A stretch of 64,000 nt of DNA from Skeletonema tropicum (lineage: Eukaryota > Bacillariophyta > Thalassiosirophyceae > Thalassiosirales > Thalassiosiraceae). The stretch spans positions 2,790,001 through 2,854,000 of the forward strand of contig CM074128.1 of assembly GCA_037178625.1 (NCBI GenBank), given 5' to 3'. Of the stretch, positions 1-8,850 are shown in pieces. How positions within the stretch are numbered: position 1 is the first letter of the stretch; each line of letters begins with the position of its first letter. The translations under genes were made by a program, and so were the position numbers. Under the pieces are notes generated by a model. That model saw nothing but the letters and a program-made list of their open reading frames with translations, ran no database searches and was not told where the DNA came from.

Positions 1-606
1 CTGGCAGCAGCAAATGTCCTGAAGAGTGAAAAGAGCGCCTCAAAAGCCATTGGGAAGGCAATAGCCAAGGAGGTTAGGGGGTATTCGGCCAAGAAGGATA
101 GCGACGAAAGTGCAGCAGATGATGAGATGGCGGCTTTACAGAGCGACCTGAAGGCAGGGAGAGATGTAAAGAGTATTGATTTGTGCCAGAGATTGGATGA
201 TCATCTGCAACAGAGCAAAGAAACAAAGGCGACCGACGGTGAGATCAATAGTAGAAATGTGCAGGTTCGTGATGCGGCGACTAAGACTAAATCTTCCCGG
301 GTGACAGCGGATGACATCCATAAATTCAACCGTGATGTCGTGCACAAAACGCTGCCTCCTAAACGCCAATACGTGAAGCTTGTCCGCCATAAGTGCCTCC
401 AAGAAATGATGGACGATAAGTTGATTGACGACGATAATGCTTTGAGTCATTACCTCCGATTCTTCTCTGACGATCGCAATGAAGACTTGCGTCAGAAGCA
501 TCAACAACGTGATGATGTGTGTGGAAACTATGATAAAGAATTTCTTCTGGACAAATATTTTGATAGTGACAACGATAGTGATGATGACGATGACGGTGCC
601 TCCTAA
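1..606 (+). CDS. 3' end of an acidic-tailed protein of unknown function (partial)
   Basis: The reading frame is open from the first base of the window to a TAA at 604-606, so this is the last ~201 residues of a gene that begins to the left. The visible part is charged and probably partly disordered: a Lys/Ala-rich stretch, then a more compact section (around VHKTLPPKRQYVKLVRHK and a following ALSHYLRFF motif), and a terminal run of Asp and Ser (DNDSDDDDDGAS). The acidic end suggests a nuclear or chromatin-associated protein, but this is only inference from composition. I do not recognise the family. An internal ATG at 127 is unlikely to be the true start because the frame continues upstream without a stop. 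Confidence 0.6.
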   Translation: MAAANVLKSEKSASKAIGKAIAKEVRGYSAKKDSDESAADDEMAALQSDLKAGRDVKSIDLCQRLDDHLQQSKETKATDGEINSRNVQVRDAATKTKSSRVTADDIHKFNRDVVHKTLPPKRQYVKLVRHKCLQEMMDDKLIDDDNALSHYLRFFSDDRNEDLRQKHQQRDDVCGNYDKEFLLDKYFDSDNDSDDDDDGAS

Positions 607-999
607 ATTTTATTAATATCATGCTTGTTTTGTTGTTTGATTGCGTAGTATGGGATGGTGACAACATGCGGCAGCTTCATGATCTTCGTGTGTTGATGGC
701 CAAAAAAATCCTCAAACCCAAATCTGTGCAATCCGGGCGCGCCATTTCCACCGTGGAAGCTTATTGAAAAATTGCAACTAACTCTGTACGATATGTGGGC
801 AAGGAGGTAGGTAAGTAGGGGCCAAGGTTGGGGCTCACTTTCCTTTCACTCAGCTCAAAAGCATTAGGCAGAGGATGACCGAACCCCGACTGCATTGTTC
901 AATCAGCCTTTGCAGCGCCAGCGCACTGAATGAATCGTTCAGTTCATTGTCCATTGTTCGTTTCACATCGTTTCGAGAGCATCTCACCACCATTGAAGA
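607..999. other. intergenic, nothing recognised
   Basis: This holds the 3' flank of the preceding gene and unique-looking DNA. I see no long ORF, tRNA or clear repeat in it. Confidence 0.5.
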
Positions 1000-1485
1000 T
1001 TATTGAGCAGGGCGGATAAAGATGAAGCGTACTGCTGCGCCATCCTCTACTTCTTCACAGTTTTGGTAGAACCCAAGCTGATGAGGCGTTGAAAAAAGTA
1101 AAAACTCTACTTTCGCGACCAAGACATTGAGATCTGTGTCGAAGCAAATATTGAAAAAGATTGTCATTCTCAAGCTATTGGTGGTCGGTGTGTCTTTTGT
1201 CCTGATCCGTTTTCTGGGACAAGGAAGATGAGACAAAGGCAGGAGCTTGTTATACTGCAGCCATCTATGGTCTTGCTTGTCCAAGAGGGAGACGGAAAGT
1301 ATATCAGGAGGAGCACTTATGAGTTGACAACACTTCCTTATCATGAACTTTTTTAATGTTTGGTGATGATAACGAAATTGATGACCCAGCTGAAAATTTC
1401 CCTCTAACTCATAGATAGAATTCAAAATGACTGTGACCAATTTCGTATGTATTTTGCTGCAATTGTTTTCAACTCGCTTACACAT
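1000..1485 (-). CDS. uncertain ORF, 161 residues, possibly 3' UTR of the kinase-like gene
   Basis: An open frame runs from an ATG at 1485 (the frame stays open to 1494) to a stop at 1000. It contains no domain I recognise; the only visible features are a basic patch (CPRKRIRTK) and a mixed hydrophobic section near the C terminus. It begins about 29 bases beyond the stop codon of the phytol-kinase-like gene on the same strand, so it could simply be that gene's 3' untranslated region. I list it only because its composition is not obviously that of a chance ORF. Confidence 0.18.
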   Translation of the reverse strand: MCKRVENNCSKIHTKLVTVILNSIYELEGNFQLGHQFRYHHQTLKKFMIRKCCQLISAPPDILSVSLLDKQDHRWLQYNKLLPLSHLPCPRKRIRTKDTPTTNSLRMTIFFNICFDTDLNVLVAKVEFLLFSTPHQLGFYQNCEEVEDGAAVRFIFIRPAQ

Positions 1486-1513
1486 TCGTAACAAAAATCG
1501 CTACAAGGAGTGC

Positions 1514-2626
1514 TCAAGTCAAAAGAAGTGACGATAATATTGCAGCCGACAGAGGTACGGAGTAATTGTCATCGCCAGCAGGAATCAACTCTACTGCAGC
1601 ACACACAACTGAAATGATCAGCAGTCTTCCAAACAAGTCCATTGTACTCAAATTCAATGGATCCATCACTCCTAAGCCTGTCAGCCACGATATCAAGCCA
1701 TATGACGCAATGGCTGCTCCTGAAACAAATGCAGCGCTTCCTGCAACGGATTTATCTTTGTTAAATGACCATTTGTTGTCAGAGCCGAACCTCCTTCCAA
1801 TAAGATCAGCAAGCCCGTCTCCTGCAGCCATAGTAGCTATTGCAACCACTCCGACGGGAGAGTCGGTAAAGCAAAAGAATGTAAAGAACAGTAGCACCAT
1901 CACATACACAAAAGGTCCTTCTAACGCCTCTTCGGCATTCCCAGAACGAGAGATGGCCTGTGCCAACTCATTTTCGGATCCGTCTGCGGTGTTTTTGTCG
2001 CTGGTGCTTTCATTGCTGCTTCCAGTGCCAGCCAGGTACAATCTCAATGCGTTTACCAGCGGTACAATACTGGCAAATACTCTCGCACCATATGCATTCG
2101 AAAATAAAGGCCAAACCAACATGAATAAAGGTGCTGAACATGTGTGTATGATCTTTCTCGAGTCACGAGGTTGCAGTTTTCCCACTGTTACAGGATAGGT
2201 ACATGCTTTGACGAAAAGAGAAGCTGCTACAATGGAAAACACCAATGCTGCTAAATCTCTGTATATGAGGGCTGGACTGTAAGCTTCATATGATCCAGCG
2301 AAGAGAACTCCGAACGGTAGATTTGCAAAAAATGGTGGCGCAGTTGCATCTATTAGCGGTCCAGGTAAATGACCGGTAAATGCAGCAATTGTGGTAGCAG
2401 ATATGGAGGCAAGAGCTGCTAGTGGCACGATGAGTTTCTTGTTAAACGATGGTGAAGGCATATCGATATCTTCAGATGGTTGCGTCGTCCGCAACGGTGT
2501 TCTGTGAGATCTTATCTTTGTTGCTTTCGTAATTGTAGAGAGTGCCAGATCCGTTCTTAGCATTTGAAAGGATGCACCGCTAGATGCGGCTATCATTAGT
2601 GATAATAAATAAAGGTGTCGTCTCAT
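1514..2626 (-). CDS. phytol/dolichol kinase-like membrane protein, plastid-targeted
   Basis: This 370-residue protein resembles the VTE5/FOLK branch of the dolichol-kinase/CTP-transferase-like family, which phosphorylates isoprenoid alcohols such as phytol and feeds tocopherol synthesis in plastids. The family signs visible are the RKIIHTCSAPLF motif near residue 160, the GDGLADLIGRRFG motif near 270 and the following WSFNKDKSVAGS segment, all set among about seven hydrophobic segments. The N terminus is a signal-peptide-like stretch (MRRHLYLLSLMIAASSGASF) followed by a Ser/Thr/Arg-rich region, as in diatom bipartite plastid presequences, although the cleavage motif is not a perfect ASAFAP match. 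It has a single exon and an ATG at 2626. Phytol, farnesol or dolichol as substrate cannot be told apart by eye. Confidence 0.75.
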   Translation of the reverse strand: MRRHLYLLSLMIAASSGASFQMLRTDLALSTITKATKIRSHRTPLRTTQPSEDIDMPSPSFNKKLIVPLAALASISATTIAAFTGHLPGPLIDATAPPFFANLPFGVLFAGSYEAYSPALIYRDLAALVFSIVAASLFVKACTYPVTVGKLQPRDSRKIIHTCSAPLFMLVWPLFSNAYGARVFASIVPLVNALRLYLAGTGSSNESTSDKNTADGSENELAQAISRSGNAEEALEGPFVYVMVLLFFTFFCFTDSPVGVVAIATMAAGDGLADLIGRRFGSDNKWSFNKDKSVAGSAAFVSGAAIASYGLISWLTGLGVMDPLNLSTMDLFGRLLIISVVCAAVELIPAGDDNYSVPLSAAILSSLLLT

Positions 2627-3128
2627 TCTGTTGTAAGTATTATTAGCATATTCCTGGCATATTCATACTTCCATGTTCATTGTGATGGTGATGATGTTGT
2701 GTGGGTTCTTTGAGTTCTTGAGATTCAAAAATAGCGAACCCAGTTCGATCGAGAGCTCCAGGTGGAAGGAAAGCTCAGACAAGGAAGGCAAGGATACTTA
2801 TACATCAGGCTAGCGTCGCATGAAACTATCCCCTCGCTGACAATAGATGTAGAGGCTTGCTAATAATTTACCCCCACCAACGAAATCCGAGACAAAACTC
2901 TAGAGGTAATGTATCTGGCTAATATTTCCCCTCAGATCAGGCTACAATATAATATTGCTATCATTTACCTCCTGGGGATGGCTTCGTTCTGTCACAGTGA
3001 CTGGGATAGGAAAGCTAGAAAGCTGCCTTGCACTAACCATCCCATCATTTTGATATGAAGTTAGGAAAGGAATAACAATGATTCGTTAAAGCTCTTACAA
3101 CAACGGCATAAACTCAATAAAAGTATAC
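2627..3128. other. intergenic between two minus-strand genes
   Basis: This is the upstream region of the kinase-like gene and the 3' flank of the adaptin gene. I see no repeat, RNA gene or motif I can support. Confidence 0.4.
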
Positions 3129-5705
3129 TCAGCACAACCCTAATGCTGATTTGATTAACTCAACAAGCTGATCAATCTTCTCCTTCCGCTTGTTTGGATC
3201 GGCATCTCCGCCGACTGGCTTGATCGTCAAATTCAATGACGAAGGTTGTTTAAGAGCCACTGCCTGGACCAAAAAGTAGCAGCCTCCATAAGACTCTTCT
3301 TCTTGCGCGTACAAAAAGAATTTGAATTCTGCAGGGAGCTCCCCACTGGCCATCGTAAATACACTAAACGCGCTCAATGCACCTTCCACGACATCAGTGG
3401 AAGGTGGAGCTGAGCTCATAGGTAATCCGGAAACGACGATGGCTTCTGAATCAGGAACGGACCCCCATTTACTTTGATAATCCTCGCCACTAAGAGAAAG
3501 ACTCGTTTTCAGCGAAAGTGATTGAATCATATTGGAGGCTGGAGGTGCTGGAGCTGGCGCAGGGTCGTCAAATCCAAATCCAAGTAAATCAACTTCCCCT
3601 GATGGTGCAGGTTCTGGTGCAGGCGCAGGTGCAGCACCATAGCCATCAGTCAAAGATGCACCATTCATTTGATCAGTGATTGTATTGACACCCTGGTCAA
3701 CGACAGGTGCTGCTACAGCTAAAGGATGCTCGGTTGGCAACTTCACAAACGGCACAATATTTTCTTCCTCAATGAAATTCTCTGGTTTGCAACGATAGAC
3801 GGTGCAAAGGGTATTGAATTCGTCCATGAGAGCTGCGCGCAATTCAGAATCGTCCTCCTCGGCAAACTGGCTGGCTGTCATCGCCATAGATTTCGATATA
3901 ATAGACTTCGCAACAGTTGGATCGGGTGAGGATCGCAGCAATCGGTAGTAGAACAAAGCGCGGTCGTGCAGATCCTGCGATGACATATCTTCTGTAGCCT
4001 TCTTGAGCAATCTTCCAAGCATATGCTGCACTTCAGGTGGCCGAGAAAAGAATAGGTTTACAGTGGCGGATAGCAGAGCAGTTTTCACACTTGCACTTTC
4101 AATGTTGTCGTAAGAATCAATCACCTTCTCCAAAGCATAAGGAGCTTCTGTAATATCTTCTCCGCATTCCCCAAGTAGAAAGATGATCGAGGCTTTTCCA
4201 GCTGGCTCATTAATATACTTCAAAGCGCGAGGAAGAGGTGCGGAAATTACTGGCTTGATGCTTTCGTTACGCCTCACCAGGGCAGCTAATGCAGTCGCTG
4301 CCTCAGATGTCACATGTGAGATTCCCTGAAGATCCAGCATCTCAACAAGACGACGTCCAATAGATTCTAAAGCACCCTCTCCACCGGAACCGTTCAACGC
4401 GATGTTGACCATACTGCGAACTGCAATACGGCCCAACGTTTCATCTGCATCAGTAACGAGCTCACCAAGCTCTGCGACAATGTCTGGTGCAGTGTTTGGG
4501 TTCGCCAACTTTGCCAGGATGCGAATTTTGGAGTGCTTAATATGGGTTGGGTCACTATATTTGACGTAGAATTGACGGTATTCATCGTCAAAAATGCCGG
4601 GGCAAAGATCAATCAACTGATCGGCATACTTAAGCAGGACGTAAGACAGCTCACTTGACCCCGATGCAATCAATGTGACAAGTGGAGCCTTGATTCTTGT
4701 GACAACCTGCTTCGACAAGTCATCAACTGATGGACTATCTTCATCACGATCGTCTCCAGGGCGCTTTCCAATGGCCGTGGCAATCGAGAGGAAAGCGCGG
4801 ATTGTTGCTACAACTGCTCCGGCATTAGCAGTCTTTAGCACAGGATCCAGCAGATTCATGATTTGAAATCCCTCTTCATCATTCGCTGGGATGTATCGCG
4901 GTATCAAGTCCAAAACTGCCAGAATACCAAATTCACTGAACTCGTGGATCCTATTGAGTAAGTGAAGCATAACTGCTCTATTCAATGCCATGCCACCTAC
5001 TTCGGCCTGGATCTCGTTTAGCACAAAAATGCAATTGGTTACCACAGATGGGTCGGGATCACGTAACATTTCGTACAAAATATCATTAAATGCGGCCTTG
5101 TCAAACTCCTCTTTGTTCAAATGGTACATCTTCAAGATGCCCATAACTCCCGTCTTTCTCACATAGGCGTGTCCATCTTGCAAGGATCTGCGTAACGGTT
5201 CTGAAGTGTATTCAATCATCTGCGGCAATCGCAATGAACACAACGACCGCAGGGCCAATCCTCGCACCATGGGATCCTCGTTTCCACAGTCCTTCACCAG
5301 TGTATTGGTACACATCTGTGCAAGATCGGGGTGGGTATCAGCATAATTACACAAAAATAGATACACCATCTTTTTTATAACCAAGTCTCTTGTCTCGATA
5401 GCCAACATCATCTCTGTAAAAAGACGTGACACATCGATACCCAGAGTCATGTAGGCAATGACTTTTTTCATAATGTCACGTTTTTTCTGCTTATCTCGCT
5501 CGGTTCCAAAAGTGCGGAGTAACTGACGAAGCTCATTCACTTCCCCCTTTCTACTCTCGGTAAAGTAGGAATCGTTTTGGCCGGGTTGGCCTGGAACACC
5601 GCCCGGACCACCGCCTGGTGGAGGGGGCATGCCACCTGGGCCTCCCGGAACTGGCATGCCGGAGGGCCCTCCGGGAACAGGCATATTATTCGGTGGGTAG
5701 CTCAT
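3129..5705 (-). CDS. beta subunit of an adaptor protein complex, most like AP-4 beta
   Basis: This 858-residue protein is a large beta adaptin, which forms part of the heterotetrameric coat that sorts cargo at the trans-Golgi network. The N-terminal HEAT-like trunk spans roughly residues 45-580 and carries the family signature MVRGLALRSLCSLRLP near residue 150 and YMTLGIDVSRLFTEM near 85. A hinge with Pro/Ala repeats and a DLLGFGFDD box (clathrin-box-like) precedes a C-terminal appendage domain (about 740-858). The wording MVRGLALRS and the KGEVNELRQLL N terminus fit AP-4 beta of plants better than AP-1/2 beta, which usually reads LIRALAVRTM. The start at 5705 is followed by an unusual Pro/Gly/Met-rich repeat (PVPGGPSGM) of about 45 residues. 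The single exon is intact. Confidence 0.8.
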   Translation of the reverse strand: MSYPPNNMPVPGGPSGMPVPGGPGGMPPPPGGGPGGVPGQPGQNDSYFTESRKGEVNELRQLLRTFGTERDKQKKRDIMKKVIAYMTLGIDVSRLFTEMMLAIETRDLVIKKMVYLFLCNYADTHPDLAQMCTNTLVKDCGNEDPMVRGLALRSLCSLRLPQMIEYTSEPLRRSLQDGHAYVRKTGVMGILKMYHLNKEEFDKAAFNDILYEMLRDPDPSVVTNCIFVLNEIQAEVGGMALNRAVMLHLLNRIHEFSEFGILAVLDLIPRYIPANDEEGFQIMNLLDPVLKTANAGAVVATIRAFLSIATAIGKRPGDDRDEDSPSVDDLSKQVVTRIKAPLVTLIASGSSELSYVLLKYADQLIDLCPGIFDDEYRQFYVKYSDPTHIKHSKIRILAKLANPNTAPDIVAELGELVTDADETLGRIAVRSMVNIALNGSGGEGALESIGRRLVEMLDLQGISHVTSEAATALAALVRRNESIKPVISAPLPRALKYINEPAGKASIIFLLGECGEDITEAPYALEKVIDSYDNIESASVKTALLSATVNLFFSRPPEVQHMLGRLLKKATEDMSSQDLHDRALFYYRLLRSSPDPTVAKSIISKSMAMTASQFAEEDDSELRAALMDEFNTLCTVYRCKPENFIEEENIVPFVKLPTEHPLAVAAPVVDQGVNTITDQMNGASLTDGYGAAPAPAPEPAPSGEVDLLGFGFDDPAPAPAPPASNMIQSLSLKTSLSLSGEDYQSKWGSVPDSEAIVVSGLPMSSAPPSTDVVEGALSAFSVFTMASGELPAEFKFFLYAQEEESYGGCYFLVQAVALKQPSSLNLTIKPVGGDADPNKRKEKIDQLVELIKSALGLC

Positions 5706-5750
5706 CGTTGTTGTTGGATTTTACTTTTACACCAGTTGCATGTTCCAATG

Positions 5751-6100
5751 ATCTCAAATCTCTCTAGAGGTCCATCCCGAACCGGGACGGCCGGGACGGG
5801 ACGGGATTTTTTCGACCGGATAATCCGATCTGTCCCATCAAACCCCGATCCGGGTGATCCGGGATTTGGTTTTTTTGCCCGAATTCGCGCCCAAGACGCG
5901 AATTTCTCAAAGTAGCGAACTCCATTCGGGTGTTTAGTAAGACTGTTCTCCCCATTATTTCGTCAAAATACCCATAATTATACACAACTAACCAAAACCG
6001 GATTATCCGGATTATCCGTCCCGTCGGACCCCGTCCCGCTCCGGAAACCGGATAGGGTGACGGGACGGTTCGGGATGGACCTCTACAAATCTCAAATCTC
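5751..6100. mobile_element. MITE-like palindromic element with terminal inverted repeats
   Basis: About 326 bases (5763-6088) are bounded by inverted copies of TAGAGGTCCATCCCGAACC (near 5765-5783 and 6068-6086), and the arms continue imperfectly inward with GGGACGG and CCGGATAATCCG-type words and their complements. An identical 12-base word, ATCTCAAATCTC, lies directly outside both ends (5751-5762 and 6089-6100) and looks like a target-site duplication. No transposase is encoded; the open frames inside it follow from the palindrome. It lies about 60 bases upstream of the adaptin start codon and so may sit in that gene's promoter or 5' UTR. Confidence 0.75.
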
Positions 6101-6396
6101 AAGAGATGAAAAAGCCAGCGGCGGCTTTCCTACTAATGCGAACCTTTTGCACTAAATAGTCCACATTCATACTCTCTTTCTCTCCTCCCTCCCTCAAGAA
6201 GAGCGCGCAAAAAACACGCAAGCAATGATGAGCAAGCATCTTCATCTGCCTGCAAGCCATCGACATCGATACACTATCGACATCGACTGAGCAAACTTGA
6301 GCAAAGTAAGGGCTACATCATAGTAATAGTAACCCTTCTGGAGAGCCAGCAGCACAGCGCAGAAAGCTCAATTCGCATATATAAACCAAGTCCAAG
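6101..6396. other. upstream region of the DUF1499 gene
   Basis: This is a short non-coding stretch with pyrimidine-rich runs and repeated CATCGACATCGA words near 6257-6290. I see no gene in it. Confidence 0.35.
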
Positions 6397-6451
6397 ATGA
6401 AAGTAGCTCCTTACTCATTTCGGTGGTCTACGAACATCCTCTGCTGTTTCG

Positions 6452-7320
6452 ATGTCGATGTCGATGAATGATGGTTCTTGTGCCAATAGTAGGAGAAAAT
6501 TTCTTTCTTCAGTTCTGACTATTGCTGCAACAACTACTACCACACAATTCGCACCAGCTAACACTGCACATAACTTCAAACGCAATGATAGCGAATGCTG
6601 CTGAAACTGTAGGAAAGGATCCAAACTGCAATGATGCTTCGTGCCTTGGCGTGTGGGATGGTTTACTGGCGGATTGTCCTCACACTTCCAACAAGTTAAA
6701 AGGAGCTGGATGTGTATCAAGTCAGGATGATACCCCAGGAGTATTTGCAGAGCCTTGGGACTATTCAGAGGAATATACTGATGAAGATTCGTATGTCAAG
6801 CAAACCGATTTGTTGATTCTTGCTTTGCAAACTGTATCGAAGCAGCATGGTGATGAAGTAGATGTAGAATTACAATCTGGGAGATATCTTAGGGTTGCAT
6901 TTAAGGATGGCTCGACTGGAGAATCGTCTACAGGCGAATTCTACTTTCACTCCCAACGATACAACTGTACAATTTCGCATAGGAAGTAGTGCAATGACTT
7001 CTGGTTCACTCGTTGGTCGTTCTTTATCCAATAAGGAGCGTTCAGAGCGCATTCGAAAAGCACTGCGTTATACCAAATTACCAGTCTTAAGGAATAGGAA
7101 GCGAACATGGGTGTTTGTCGAGAGCGACGACATGGATGGGTTTGGTCCAGGATACAGTGAAGCGTTGGGACCTCCAGCAGAAATGTCACCAGGTGAAAGA
7201 GGCGAGGAGAGAGGAGGTGATAGAAGGAGAGTAGGAGAAACGCGTAGGTTATCAGATGACGTCGATCCAAGATTGAAGATAGATTTCGTAGAGACATTTC
7301 CTATTCGTTCAGCTAGATAA
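6452..7320 (+). CDS. DUF1499-family, probably thylakoid-lumen protein; frame broken by one or two +1 shifts
   Basis: Three overlapping frames together read as one DUF1499 protein of unknown function, a family found in plastids and bacteria. The first frame (from ATG 6452) has a twin-arginine motif SRRKFLSS, a hydrophobic stretch and an Ala-rich cleavage region, typical of a Tat thylakoid-lumen signal. The second frame gives CLGVWDGLLADCPH, GAGCVSSQDD, PWDYSE and YLRVAF, core family motifs. The third gives TPNDTTVQFRIGSS and SNKERSERIRKALRY. The break between second and third frames lies at the T run 6945-6947, where one extra base would explain it; the first break lies between about 6545 and 6590. 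Both are +1. The stop (TAA, 7318-7320) lies one base from the stop codon of the convergent Nudix gene. Confidence 0.65.
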
Positions 7321-7321
7321 C

Positions 7322-8353
7322 TTAATTATGAACGGTTTTTGCATCTACACCTAATTCATGTTCGCCGCAGCAACTTGGCATGTCATTGTTTATATGCAGA
7401 AGTGACATTGCGAAGGTTGCGGTCCACTTGACTTCTTGAAACCGAGCTTGCGATAGATAGTCGAAAACCTCGTGAATTGATAGGTGCATTATCGATTGTT
7501 TTTCATCGTCTCCAGTTCCAGTATATAAATCAGTACCTCCATTTGGTAACAATGGCACAGCATTCTTCAACAGATAGAGGTAGGTGAAACCCCTGCTCAA
7601 GCAAGTAGTACATAGACAAATCAGCAAGGAAAGACAAAAATGAATGCATCAATCATCAACAATTGACAGTACTTACCCACCACGATTCACTGCTGTTCTA
7701 TACCGCCCAAGAAATATCCAATCAGGATCATCTGAGTTAGGAATTTGCCCTTGTGGGATTCCAAATTCATCGAGCTTGGGTGGGATCATGTCATGTAGTA
7801 CGATATCTGTGACCACATTTCTCAATCGGTTCGGATCCTTTCGGAAACGATCATCTCGTGAACTCAAGTTTTTGTTTACTCTTTCAAATGTAAATTTCGA
7901 ACCCAGCCCTAGCTCTTCCAGCACTTCTCTCTTTGCACTAGTCCATGGATGTTCTACCGTCGTCTACAAAACCACCAACAGGAGAAAAGGTCTCTCCTGG
8001 GACTGCATACTTGTGTTGCTTAAATACTACAAATTTCCCTTCGGCTGTTTGCACGAACGATGTTAACTGCGTTGACTTCTTCGAGGAAAATCCAATCCTT
8101 AAATACGTTTCGACCATCTTCGCTGACAACAGTATGTACATCGCACCTTGCAAAGCTAGTTTCTGCAACTGTTCTCACTGAAACTGTTCGGTCGCTTCGC
8201 CATGTTGTCCCTTTGTATGGTGTGCTTGAAGTTCCCTTGGTTGGAGTAAGCTGATGATTTTAGTATGATGGTCGGTTTGAAGAAGAATCTGCTGAGAAAA
8301 TATGAAGCAACAAAAGCTGCCGCGAGATAATTAATGTTCAATCGAAAGTACAT
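7322..8353 (-). CDS. Nudix hydrolase (ADP-ribose pyrophosphatase-like), membrane-anchored, split by three +1 frame shifts
   Basis: From ATG 8353 the frame encodes a hydrophobic anchor (LAAAFVASYFLSRFFF). Three later segments, each shifted by +1 from the previous one, read SVRTVAETSFARCDVHTV..DWIFLEEVNAVN, then EGKFVVFKQHKYAVPGETFS plus GGFVDDGR, then AKREVLEELGLG. Together they form a Nudix fold. If one base is skipped at the in-frame TAG (plus-strand 7938-7940), the box G-x5-x-x7-REVLEELG has exactly the family spacing, although the usual first Glu is Arg here. Nudix proteins of this type hydrolyse nucleoside diphosphates linked to another group. A clean GT-AG intron (7593-7676, 84 bases) joins ..NRGG to GFTYLYLLKNAV, and the last exon ends at 7322. 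The intact intron and motifs argue against long decay. Confidence 0.65.
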
Positions 8354-8850
8354 GAATGCTGCGCCGTTTCTGTCTTTTGGATGTTAAGCCCGAAATATTG
8401 AGATACAAAGAATCTTGAATCCTATCAACGATGAATCAGAATCACTTATGTAATGAAGCTGCAAAGTGCAAATGAAAGAGTATCAATTCTTGACAAATAC
8501 CCTTGCGTCTTCTGTCTCCTTGCAACTTGCGACAGTGAAGCCTGCTGATGATGAAACAGCATAACTCTTGCAACTTGCCACTCTCGCGCTGCATAGACAC
8601 TCGGGAATGACTAAAAAGAAATGAGTGTCACAACGACAAACGAAATAATTACCATGAAGGAAACTGCTTCTAACAACACCGTACAAGCATCAGCCGCTTC
8701 TCTCTAGAGAGTGGCCTATTCTTTTCAGAAAAAAAAGAAGTGCTCAATCCGAGAGAAAACTTGGGAGAAAAAGATGCTAAAGAGTTCACACATAATATAC
8801 ATGTAGCTAATAAGATCAGTCGAATTTTGACTGACTGAAAACAATACTTC
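8354..8850. other. intergenic left of the satellite
   Basis: This is AT-rich DNA upstream of the Nudix gene leading into the tandem array. I see no supported gene. Confidence 0.35.

Noticed and set aside
3129..5705. AP-1/AP-2 beta identity for the adaptin
   Set aside because: The signature MVRGLALRSLCSLR and the KGEVNELRQLL N terminus fit AP-4 beta better, although without an alignment this stays moderate.
5577..6102. Two 112-residue frames across the palindromic element
   Set aside because: They are mirror products of the inverted repeat and overlap the adaptin start; no codon or domain support.
7900..7960. A 30-base GT-AG mini-intron explaining the Nudix break
   Set aside because: GTAGACGACGG..ACTAG is 30 bases, so removing it would not change the frame, and it would delete part of the Nudix box.
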